Shown: in pieces, positions 36,201-48,200 of the stretch
Layout of the letters: each line of letters opens with the position of its first letter
Numbering within the stretch: position 1 is the first letter of the stretch
From: Axinella damicornis
Lineage: Eukaryota > Porifera > Demospongiae > Axinellida > Axinellidae
DNA: 64,000 nt
Assembly: GCA_963931865.1 (NCBI GenBank)
Contig: OZ007506.1
Location: 14,415,969 to 14,479,968 of the forward strand
Direction of reading: 5' to 3'
Notes under the pieces: generated by a model
Seen by the model: the letters and a program-made list of their open reading frames with translations, nothing else
What the model was told of the DNA's origin: nothing
Database searches by the model: none
Position numbers and translations under genes: made by a program

Positions 36201-39200
36201 TCTTCAACATTTTGGTTATACATCCATCTCTGATACATTACCCCTATCGTTAGAAACTACGCATTCCATGCGCTCAAAAAACCTCACAAACTAGAAAAAA
36301 AAAATTTTCTTACAAAAATTACAAACGATTTAGTGATGGCCACCCCGATCGACTCCCGAAAAAGCAGACAAACAAGGAATGCCATTAACCAGCCTCAGTC
36401 CCATACTATCCCTAAATCCTACATTTCGTTTGTAACTTATGTAAGAATTTTTTTTTGTTTCTAGTGAAATTAAAAATTCAAACAAGACAGAAATTTGTCC
36501 TTTACTTAGATATCCTTGCAAACTTGCAGCAGATTTTAGATGTTGCCTCAAATCGAGCCAATTGGATTAATATAATTTCTTAGAGCAGACGCAGACAATG
36601 CTCTAGCCTCGGTCCCAGGCCCGTGCGCCGCTTTCGGTTGCACGAAAGAACGCGGAGGGCCTGGTATGTTTCCTCACGTGCGTGACGTCGAGGGTAGAAA
36701 GGTGGTAGAAAGGACTTAGGGTAGCCGCCCCGATTATGAGACACAAAACCATTTCAAGTTAACCAACAAGCTGTCAACAGGATGCGATTGTACTGTGGTA
36801 TAGATTTAACAAGATAATACATTGTACTAACAATCCTTGGTAGGCAAAGTTTCAGTGTTGCTGATGTACTGCAATTTGGCTGCATTTTTATCACACACGT
36901 CAATGAGGCAATCATGAGACACGGTATGTATTATGAGGCACCCCAGTTTTTTGCTGTATGTTTCATACCTGATCATCATTTGGCTAGGTAGCTACACCCT
37001 TCCAGCATAGAAGATTCTGCTAGAACCATTTCCATGCAAGTATGCTTGTTGGTATTCTGGCAGTGCATTTCTTATTAGGACAATCAGAACTACCCATAAA
37101 ATTTCATCACAATTTTATATACTGTCCAAATCATGAATACCAAATGCTTTGCACCATTCATTCTATCAAACGGTAGAGGATACATTTGACAATGTTCAGG
37201 CAAAGTGACGATCTCTGTAAATTGTAGTAAAGCATGAAACCCATAATTGGTGCTGTCTCATAATACCCACACCTACCCTAATTGAACGTGGGCGAACTGG
37301 GGCTCAGAACAGCAAGAAGAGCAAAGGTATGAGGTAACTTACCACACGTATCTAGCTAGCGGGGGGCGACTGTTATACACACCAAGCGTTGAACGTGTAG
37401 TTTGTTGAACAATACGCAAAACTTCGCTTTTTCATTCTGAAAATTTTGGCCGTTTGTCGATTACGTAATGCTCACGTGAGGAAACATACCAGGCTCTCCC
37501 CGCTTTTCCGTACTGCAAGTGACGAAAAGCTGGGCGGGGCCTGGGAACGAGGCTAGACAATGCTCCACACAAGTCAATAGACACATGGCTCTGTAGTTTT
37601 ATAGCTTCTATGACTAGCTATTGTGTGCTGATTTAGATCGTGTATTTTCAAAGCTACAATGAAATCAATGTTCACAAACTGGAAAATCAGTGACACCAAA
37701 GCTTTCAGGGATTGCTGTCATAGTAAGAGACATAAGATAACTTCCACGGGGAAGGCAGAGCTATATTGAAAGATAATTTCAAGTAAACTGCTCAGTGCTG
37801 GTTACTGCATGCATGGTGAGATTTTGATAATTTCAAGTAAACTGCTGGCTACTGCATGCATGGTGAGCATGCACAAACTAAGGTAGTGCTTTATGCTTGT
37901 GCACATGCTCTTTCTGACGACATGGCGCATGAAGAGCTGCATGACAATGTTTTTTGTTACAGTGGGGGTTAGCCTCAGCGTCACTATGGCAAGTCGAACG
38001 GTAGCTCCAGCTACCGCAGCCTTGTGGGATTGCGTCAAACGGCATTGAGCTTGAATTACTCCACGAAGGTTCGGGTGAATTGCTCCCACACAGTGAATAG
38101 TCTCCCAAGGGGGGACGGTAGAACGACATTGTCAAAACAAGAACTCACACTCAGAGCTGAGGTAGCTAGCTAGGCTAGTAGTTGGCCAAGATAGCGTGCT
38201 TATGCCACGTGTACAGATCAGGCGGTGTGACCTTAGCCGCAAACATTTCGTCGCCGGAAACGCCCATTCTCTATTTGCTGGGTCAAGCAACTTGCAAAGG
38301 TCTGTACCAACACAGAGCATTTGTAGAAGTGTAGCGAACGATATGGTCATTAATTAGGTTAGACTAATTATTGCAAGCTGATGCACGTAATTTGATTACC
38401 TACACATTGAAACACAACACTATCTCAATCGTTTACTGATATGCAGGTAGCAAGATGATAGTTTCATCTATAACAGCTAGTGAAGCTGAAAGTAACACTA
38501 CCTGCTTCACATTTGTAGCTCTCTGTAAAAGTATACAGTGGTATTTGAATTCACAACTTAGGCCATTGCTAAACCACAGCATTAATACATTCATACGTAC
38601 ATACCTTCAGTTGTGACTTGACCACTTCAGAATACACTTCTTCCTTTACTTGTTTATTCTTCTTGTGTACATCACTGATACTGCGATGGAGTGAACCTGT
38701 AGCCATGGCAATAGATAACCCCGTGTCCCATTGCAATTGGTCAGTGTTTCCTTGTAGCAATATAGACAAAGTTGCTTGGTTTACTTTTTCCCTACTTTCA
38801 TCAATGCACTTGTCCACTGCCTCACACACATAATTGAAAAACGGAAATTTTGGCTGGTACTTGGATTCTTTTGCCGCCGGTACGATAGCAGTTGCAGTTA
38901 ATTCCTGCAGCAACTTTAAATCTGGAACTGGTACAGTCTCAAGTAGACTCAAGACGAGTTCAAGGGTAGGTGAATGTTCATCCAAGAGGATATCAAGATT
39001 GCATTCATTTATTTTGGTAAACATGTACACCAAAAAATCAAAGAAGAAGGACTGGAAAGTGGTTTGGATTGCATCGGTGATATTGAGGGTGGATTTCTGG
39101 TTATAGGTAAAACTGGAGACCTTCTGGAGAAGTTCCACCGTTGTCTGACGATTCCAATATTTTGCATATCGTCGAGAAAGTACAATTCCTATACGTTTCT

Positions 39201-42200
39201 TGAGAAGCAAATCACTAATAATGTTTGTCCTTTGTGAGGCATTTGTTGATCTACAGAAGGACTTATGTTTCCCTGTGTTCAAAACCATCCTTGATGCAAT
39301 GACTGGAACAGCATCTTCAAGCATACATTCAAGTGCAGTCACCATTTTGTCACTATCAAAACTGGATGTATAGCCAGAACAGCAACACTGCTGGAACCAG
39401 TCATTAATGTCCACTACAGTTCTAACTTCAGCCCCTCGGGTTAATGTTGCTGGGGTTATGGAATCAAGATAGTGGTGATCCCAGCCTTGTAGGAAGAGTG
39501 ATGAGTAACATGGAGTGAAGAACATTGCTGGTGGAAAGTGAAGAAGCAACACAAACAGTTTGTTAGTGTTCTTGATCCGACTTTCAGCTTCTTCAACAAT
39601 CACTCTGAGGTGGTTCACCATTTTCTTTGTAACATCCTGCATGTTTGCAGTGAGAAAGAGCAAGTGGCAATCTGACTTAAAGAAATCTTCAAGTAGCTTT
39701 TCCAATTTCCCCTGGGAGTGTTGTGATGATATTTTACACATCATTAATGACTGAGTATCAAATAAAACATGCTCCTTTAAATATGTTTGGGATTGCTTGA
39801 CAGAAGTGGAAAGTGGAACACTTGGAAACTCAGGAGGAAGCTGTCGGATAAGTGGTGATGATCGTGTGAAACAGAGCAGCTTGGTGGCACAAATAGATTC
39901 ATCCCTGCATGTTGGAAGATATATTGATACTCACTTCAAGTGCAGAATGACCACATTAATGGCAATTGCATAAGTACTAGGGAACCCAATACCACAGCTT
40001 CATTGGGACAGTGCAAGTTAAGTGAAGGGCATAAAAACTAATTTTAACTTACCACTGATTATTTTCCAACTTTTCAATTTGTTTTGCCACTAGATTCTTC
40101 AAGTTGAAATGTTCTTGGAGTTTCAAGTAGCTCTGGACATAAACTATTGGAATCTTGCGTAAGTGAACAGCGAGAGCTTCAGGTGTGAGTAACTGTATCA
40201 GTCGCCGGCAAAGATAGCGGACAAGCCATTGCAGCAACAAAGAAATTACAAGGCACGCATCAACACAAATTTCAATGGGAGCGTCCTTTTCCTCTGGATG
40301 CGGACCATGGAACAAGACATGCAGAGCTTCATCCACCACTGCTAGTGCATTTCCATGTTGGATGTGAGTAAATGCTTGGCTGAATTCACGGTCTTTTGTC
40401 AGGATGGCATCAAACAGTTGATCAGCATCAGACTGCAACTCCGCAACTGAGTACTGTGATTTAGAACAGAAAACATTTACGAATTTGACTTAAAATCAAT
40501 ACTGTATGGCATACAGTATACATTCAGTACACAACAGGGGGAAATTAGAGTTTGATACTGAACTGCTCATCTCAAATCCTTTCCTGATGATGACCAACTA
40601 GTACATACCTTAGGAATCTGGAAACCTGCATTCTCCCGAAGAGCATCCAGTAGACATTTCAAAACAAATACCTTCATATTTATATCCTCATCAATTTTAA
40701 TATCCTTAGGTATCCGCCTATATTGATGACCAATTGGTGGTAGTATTTTGAGAATCAAGGACTCAAGTGTCCCTTCAGCAAAGCCATAGAGGATGGCTTT
40801 TCCTTGCACGACATTCTTGGCAAAGTCGTTGGTAAAGTCACCAACCTGTGGTCCAAACCAAGTGAAAGCAATAATACAAGGCATCCCTAAAGAGAAACAT
40901 TATTGTCTATTAGCTTACCGTTACAGATACAGTCTTCAATAAGATGCGTAGACATGGAGGGAAACTTTGTAGAACGGTCAGAAGCAGCTCCCTGTGTGTC
41001 AAGTGGTATTTCTCAAACCGGTTCAGGAATGGTGCTGGTGTTTTATCTATGTCAGACTCTCTCACAACCACCACACATTGGAACTTCGGGTCTACGCGAC
41101 ATGGCTTTGAGTGAGCCCCAATTGCTATGTTGGCATAGAAACGAGCGCCATGCTCCGGATCCTCAATACATCGGAAATGTTGGTTAAATAGGTCGTAGAA
41201 ACTCTCGTGAATTTCATCAGTCTGAGACATGAGAATAGTGTGACCAGCCGCAACTGAATGTCTGATCTGAGAAATAGTGTTGACCTAAGGAAGAGAAGAG
41301 TTTAAGTGAAAGACATAAATTTACTCACAGTATCTACATATACCTACCCACATATGGCTGTCTCCTGAGAAATCACTGCAAATATACAGTCGGGTTTGGT
41401 CTCGAGCTCGGTTAGTTACAACATACTTGAAGAGAAGTCTCACAAGGGAATCATCTTCACTTGGGTCAATGATCAGCTTATACCGAACCTCGGTCTGAAT
41501 ACTGGTGTGGACCTCATTAACATCCGATCTTGGGCAGTCTTTCAGACTGGCTTTGAGGATATCAATAATACTTCGATACTGGACACAGTCTTCATTGAAA
41601 CCAATCTGTCAGGTGTAAAAGATTAGGTATGAAGCATTACATGCAGGCATTAATCTGTAAACTCAGGATAAGCACTATAGTGCATGCGTAAGCATTCCAC
41701 ACAAATATATAAGCAAAGGCTATGTCTCTGGTGATTTAAAATTTCAGCAATTCGATCATGGCCAGAGTACAAAGATACTAGTAGCTAGGTGGTTACAAAA
41801 GATTTGTTACAGTAGTCTACTTGTTTTGCTTCTTAATAGGAAGGTTCCAAGGGTTTCTTTTGCTGCATTGCTTTGCAGACAATATGCAAGATCACAAGGA
41901 AGCTCTACATGCCACCATCAGACGTTGCTAGGCCTTTATTCACTAGTGGAATGTGTGACATTGTGGGGCGAGCGTGAGCGAGTGCATGTGCGAAATTAGC
42001 TATGTGAAACAGTTGTAGCTACGTACAAGACTGTCATCAGAATGGGACTACATGAGAACAGCTCAGGTCACAGAATATCACACCAAAAGTACACTGTCGC
42101 ATATGCACAACACAGAGTGAGGTTAGCTGAAGCAGTCAAGCGGCTCATGGATATTGCAGGTGCATGCTGCACACTGCTCTGCAGGACACGTAGCTACACG

Positions 42201-45200
42201 TAGCTAGCTACAGCTCTGAGGCGAATGAATAGGTAGGTCCACCAGCGGTATTCGTCTTTGCTGTCGCCACTGGAGAGGTACAGAGGTAGTGTAGGTAGGT
42301 CACGATCGATCTGTGCGGTCTTTGTGGTCGCCATAGTCTCGGCCAGACTCGCGCACGGCGGAGATTTACGGTACGACGTCCGGAAACTTTTTTTTTTGTG
42401 TTTTTTTGGGGAGTGAAAAATGTAATGTGAAGAGCAGGAAATGAATATATAGCTGCAAGTGAGTTAGAAAACAGTTAAAAATGTTTGACCATAGTGAAAT
42501 GTTTGCTTCTGCCACAACCAGGTCGGTTGGGAGGGGAGTTTGTTTGAAAGCCAAAAAGGATGGTTTCAAGGTGAGCGCTTTGACCAGTCCTCCAACACGG
42601 CTTGAACCCTTCAGTAACGCTGCTCAGCTGGCGGAAGGCTAGCAATGCTGTGTGCACACCAAAGCCCATACACAGGCCGTACACACAGACCGTACACACA
42701 GACATTTACCCCACCAGAAAAACAAACGCCACTTCTGGGGATCGAACCTGCGGCACCACCGCCTAGCTGGGCTCCCAGTCAAGATGTTATCCCACTACGC
42801 CAATCCACCAATCCACCACCAACGTCCGGAAATGAATGCAATGTTTCGTACGTTATAATTATTGCACGCGCCGGATTTACGGTATGGGAGACATATCGAC
42901 GTACATACATAATATTATTATTATACTTTGTACAGCGCCATATAGCGCCGCGCGCGAGACTACGACTAGTGTGGGGCTCGCTCACGCTCGCCCAATTAAC
43001 TGCAAATTGGGTCACCTATAGCAGCAACTGGAATCAACAAGAAGGGTGTGCTTACTGAATGTGATGATGGGTTAGTTGAGTGTGAAAAGCTAGCTAGAGT
43101 GAGTAGGAATGTTTGTGAGGCTGCTGAAGTGTCTGAAAGTCAGTCTGGAAAATGAGTAGCATCCCACAGTTCCCTGGAGAAGGTACTCCAGAAGGTTGAC
43201 TTTTCAGCATTATAAGTAGGTCCCATCCATTTTTCGTGCTGGGTTGAATGACATTCTAGGGAGATAGATTTTGTGGACAAAACTCCCTAATGCCAGGAAA
43301 AATATACTTTTGCAGGGGATAGGTTGACTTTCAGAAAGTGGGCCAGATTTGGTCGGTTTTTGTGGGTATGTGTGGAATTTCTGAAAGCCATGCAGGCCGA
43401 CAGCCAATGATGCATATTCTAGCAGCATATGTATCACTGGAGCACTAAACTCACTTTTGACAGGAATATTTGGCAGATATCAGCAAATCTCCTTGTACCA
43501 TTAAAATTTCTCTCCAGGGACTGGATTACAAGCTGAGCATCAAGGACATCAGTCTTTTTGCGGCGTAAGTACGTTGCAAAATGAATGAAATCTCGAAGAC
43601 CAAAGCGAATTTTGAATTCTGAATCTTGAAGGATCATGTCGTACGATTCACAAGCTGCTTTAACTATGTGTACTTCCTTGGCAGTCTCTGCATGAGCCTT
43701 GCTACCTGTAAAGACACAACTCTTTGCAAGTTCATAGAGTTCCTCTGTTGATGCTTTTGGTCTAAACAGACTAACTGCACGGTTGGTTTTGGAAGCATCA
43801 AGGATGTGATTACTGATGGCAACAAACGAGACTTCTTGTTTGTCTAGATAGTAATGTAACACTTTCAAAGACTCAAGCTTATCCTCAGGGAGGCCAGCTT
43901 CGTCCATGAATACTACGCAGTACACAGGCAAAGGTATCTTTGCGAGAGTGCGCTGCCGATTAATTGCTCTTAAGAAGACTCTTTCAACTTCATTTGATGT
44001 AGTACGTCGGGAACACTGGTAGAAGTGTGAATCAAGGGACTTGAAAATGTCTGTTTCCCGGAAAGTTTCAACATTGGATTCTTTTCCCTTCAGGTTGGCA
44101 CTGGCAATGTTAAATGAGAGTGTCTTGGATGACCCTGGAGGGCCCACAATTATAAGTGGGGTGTGTGTAACAGCACATGCAATGATTGCAAACACATTCT
44201 CCATCAAAGCATATGTTTTTGCAATGCCACCAGGAAGTTTAACGTGGTGCATGAACCATATCAATTCCCTTTGGTAAGCCTGGGAGAAAGTAATCTCTCC
44301 TTCCATCCTGTCAGCAGTGTCAAGGAATCTCTTGTAATCCTCACGAAACTTTGATGTTAGACGTAGGAAATACACAATGCCAAGAGCCACCATTACTGCA
44401 CAGCGGTGAAATTTTGTTGAGTCTTCATTGTGGGGGTTGAATTTAGTATAGAATTTCATTAACCATTGATAGAAAGTGAAAACCCTTTGAATGTCCCTTT
44501 GACTGACTGAGCTCCTAGCACAAACTTCTGCTGATGCCTTTGGTACCTTCAGATGACAGAGCTGCTGATAAGCAAAAGTGCGCATCCTTTTCTGACTCTC
44601 TACTATCAGTTCGGCGAGACTCTGCACATCAGGGTTTGACATGCGCACATTCAGCATAGCCATCTTTGCATTGACATATTCCAATTCCTGGTGCTCATTA
44701 AGTGAACCATAGTCCCACATAAGAAACCGGAGTGTTGGGTGGAGTTTACGAACGTAGTAAGTGCCTTTTAGCCAAGACTCATTGTCATCGCTCATCTCTC
44801 CATGGATAGCCAGGCTGTCTCCTCTGTGAGGGTTGCATGCTGCTATTATGAAGATGTTTCTGGGGAAAACCTGTGTGAAAAACTAACAATCATTTAGTGC
44901 ACTCAAGATTCAAGTACATACTACTTACCATTCCATCCAGGGTTCGATCAGTTATAATCTCTTTGAACAAACCAAGGCATGAACATGTGTTGATCTCATC
45001 AAGATACACCTAAGAGGAAGAGTGATGTTAGAGTTAGCACCATTTACCAACAATATGCACCATAGCTATTACTTACAGTTACAAAAGGCACTCTAAAGTT
45101 TGGTTTCTTGGTGGGATCACAAGAATCGTAGGCCTTCTGCAAGTACTCAGCTTGGATAAACACCGGGGTAAAGAAGTTCTTTATGTCTTTTGACTTCAGT

Positions 45201-48200
45201 GCTACGTGTATGAAGATACATAGGTCAGTGTACAATTAGTTCAATGCGATTTCAACTTGGTTACAAAATGGTAATAGCATGCATCCCAGCCATGTTATTT
45301 CACTGTGTGACCAAAACGAAATTTGAAAATGGAATCTATTTCAAGTTTCATTTGTGTGACCAAAATGAATTTTGAAAATGGAATCCATTTTCAATTTTGC
45401 CATATTATTTCATTTGAGTGACCGAAAAGAATTTTGATAATTGGATCTATTTTCAATTTTTAATATTCAAATCAGCGTGAGGTTGGTATGCAGGAAAATA
45501 GCTTTAAGATCGTGCTATGAAAATGAAATTTGAAAATTGAATCCATCTTCAATTTTTCATATTCAAACTAGCATGAGATTAGTATGTATAGGAAATGGCC
45601 TAATATTGTGCTATCAAAACGGAATTTGAAAATGGAAAAAATAATATGGCACAATTGAAAAATAGATTCAATTTTCAAAATTCATTTTGGTCACACAAAT
45701 GAAAATTGAAAATAGATTCCATTTACAAATTTCGTTTTGGTCACACAATGAAATAACATGGCTGGGATGCTATTTCCATTTTGTAACCAAGTTGAAATCG
45801 CATTGAACTAATTGTACACTGACCATACATACAATTGAAAAATCCAGGATTCTGTATCAACTGGTATATTAGTCTCGGCCCCAGACCCAAACCAACCCCA
45901 GCATGGATTGCTTCCAGTATCCCCGCATGTGATACTGGAAGTGATCCGTGCTGGGGTTGGTTTAGGTCTGGGACCGAGACTAATGGTATTAGATATAGGG
46001 ATTGAATTTCATCTGCATGCAAAAAAAAAGCATATACATATAAATAATGTAGCTGCCATAGTAGATATGCCATTTATCATACACTGACGGAGCTTGTAAG
46101 GAGAATGACAGAAACAGAAACTGTATTATCCCTTGTATCCCTAAATAATTATAACACAAGGATCACTAGACTTTCTCAAGGTTGACATAAGTATATATAT
46201 ACCATTGAGAAGGGTGTGCCATTACTATATTTGCCAACATGCACAATAACAGCCATGGTTTGAGACTAACCTGCATGAACCTCCAATTTGTAGAAGACAC
46301 TTCTTACTTTGGCACTCAATACGACATACAGTAAGCGTGCAGTTGCCTGCAGAAGAGAATGTGAACATGAAAGCAATCATTAATGGATTGAGTTCAAACT
46401 TATGACTTCATGTCATTGAGTAAAATGTATGGAACGTAGGGAGAGCAGGTAGGGAAACAAGGTAGGGATGATAGTTCAGTATACAACCCCATGAAAAAGA
46501 TATGTAGGGTGTTGTATACTGAACTACTTTGCTATCATCACTAGCAAGCTTGCTTCCTTTTTATTTCCCGTATCTGCTTTCCATACCTCTCCATACATCT
46601 TGATATGCTTTTACTCTTGTTTGTGTCTTTTATTTGCAGCAGGTGCATGCTTGAGCTGAAGTTTTCCATCTATCACAGAGAAGTTGTTAAGTTCAGAGTT
46701 GCTTTGTGCGCTGCAAATGATAATGAAGCCATAGTTCTTGGGTGGGTGGTTTCAAGCACCTCGTGACACTTTGAAATGAAGAAAAAGCAATGGGGCAGTG
46801 CACTAGTCACTGACAATCGTGATAGATTAATACAGCTGAAGAAATAAGAAGAAAACCAATTTTGGTGGTTTAGCAACTTTCTGGTTCAGTACTTTTACGA
46901 TGCTTTTTCTTTTTCGTGACACTGGGAGTCTTGGTCAGGAAAACACTCGAGATGAAGACTATAATACATTGTTATAAATGCTTATGCTAATAAAACGGTA
47001 CATCTAATCTAGCGGTAGAAATTCAATTCCTGAAATTTCTACTAATCCAATTAAGCGGTAGCTCAGTACACTAATTATTTTCGTTGATTCCAATGTACCG
47101 ATACCAGGAAATGTTCTTACCCAAACAACGTGAGTTCCAAGTACACATTAAATACAAAATACACTATTCATAGTCAGTCTGATCGGTCCAAATGCACTGG
47201 CAGTTGATGCCTATTTCCTGGAATACAACAGTCCTTGGTCACAAACGAGTTCTCTCGAAATTCAGCGCGTGGCGTCGTGGTTGATGACGACCAGTTCTTG
47301 GAATTACTATAGACACGCCGCCGAAATGCAGCGTGTGGCATGGCAGTGAGTGTGACTCGATACGACATTTTGTGGGTATAATTCTGGGTAGTTCGACCGA
47401 ACTCAACGAAGTACCCCTGGATCCGCCAGTGGCACTGTGCATTTCCTGAATAGTGTAGTCACAACAGTCACAAATGCCGAATGCCAGCGCGTGGCAGTGG
47501 CAGTTGATGTCCATGTTCCTGGAATAACAGTCACAAACACTCGAAATGCAGCTCATTGCAATGATGGCATGGCAGTAGACGCCCATTCCTGGAATAGTGC
47601 AGCTACAACAGTCACAAACGCTCGAAATGTAGTACGTAGGATGGCAGTTCGATGCCCATTTCCTGGAATAGCAAACGATTTCTCTCCAAACGCAGCGCGA
47701 CAATTTCTATCTATTACAACGGTCCATCCAATCTAGCGATACAAATTCATTTCCTGGAATTTCGAGGGGAAACCGCACTCCTGGTAGCGCCGTTGCAACG
47801 CCGGCTGCGACTCGCCGTAGCGCAAGCTTATCGCAGTTAGTTCCAATTAACGCACATGACACGTGGCAACCACGCTCAGTCGATCGCTAGCAATGGCGAC
47901 CAAAAGGGAAGACACGAAGTTATTACAGCACTTACAACTTTGCCAGCACGGTGAGTTTTTGCATGTAAGCGTCAGTGAACGACAGCGATTACGGCTGTGT
48001 GGTCAGAATGTTTGTGGGGCCTTCGTAAGACTGTACTGGCAACCGTCAACGTCGAAGAGAGCGATCGAGCAATGGCGGCCGACGGCACGACAAAAGCGCT
48101 TGTATCTCCACCACCAAGGTGAGTTTCAGCACAAGTATTATGCATTTGTCTAACTGCATGATAGGGATCACGACGGTGTAGTCAGAATCTCTGTAGACCT

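Larger units (their letters stand above)
34060..38604. other. 4.5-kb intron of the RNF213-like gene
   Basis: I searched both strands here for a hidden RING exon and found none. Contents: a repeat copy (34267-34740), an NRF-1-like palindrome (35530-35539), a short TATC tract near 35985-36020, a Mutator-like element (36604-37555) and a short tandem duplication near 37758-37870 built on 'actgcatgcatggtgag'. The flanking exons are both phase 0, so the intron can be spliced directly. Confidence 0.6.

Noticed and set aside
34060..38604. Hidden RING-finger exon in the 4.5-kb intron
   Set aside because: No minus-strand segment shows the C-x2-C, C-x-H, C-x2-C spacing. The Cys/His-rich frame at 37878-38135 has the wrong spacing and no splice borders.
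38618..39754. Several plus-strand open frames opposite exon 30
   Set aside because: They are antisense shadows of a clearly conserved minus-strand exon.
40887..40918. Apparent frameshift or 32-nt intron in the giant gene
   Set aside because: Using the acceptor at 40846-40847 gives a normal 73-nt intron and restores the phase, so no frameshift is needed.
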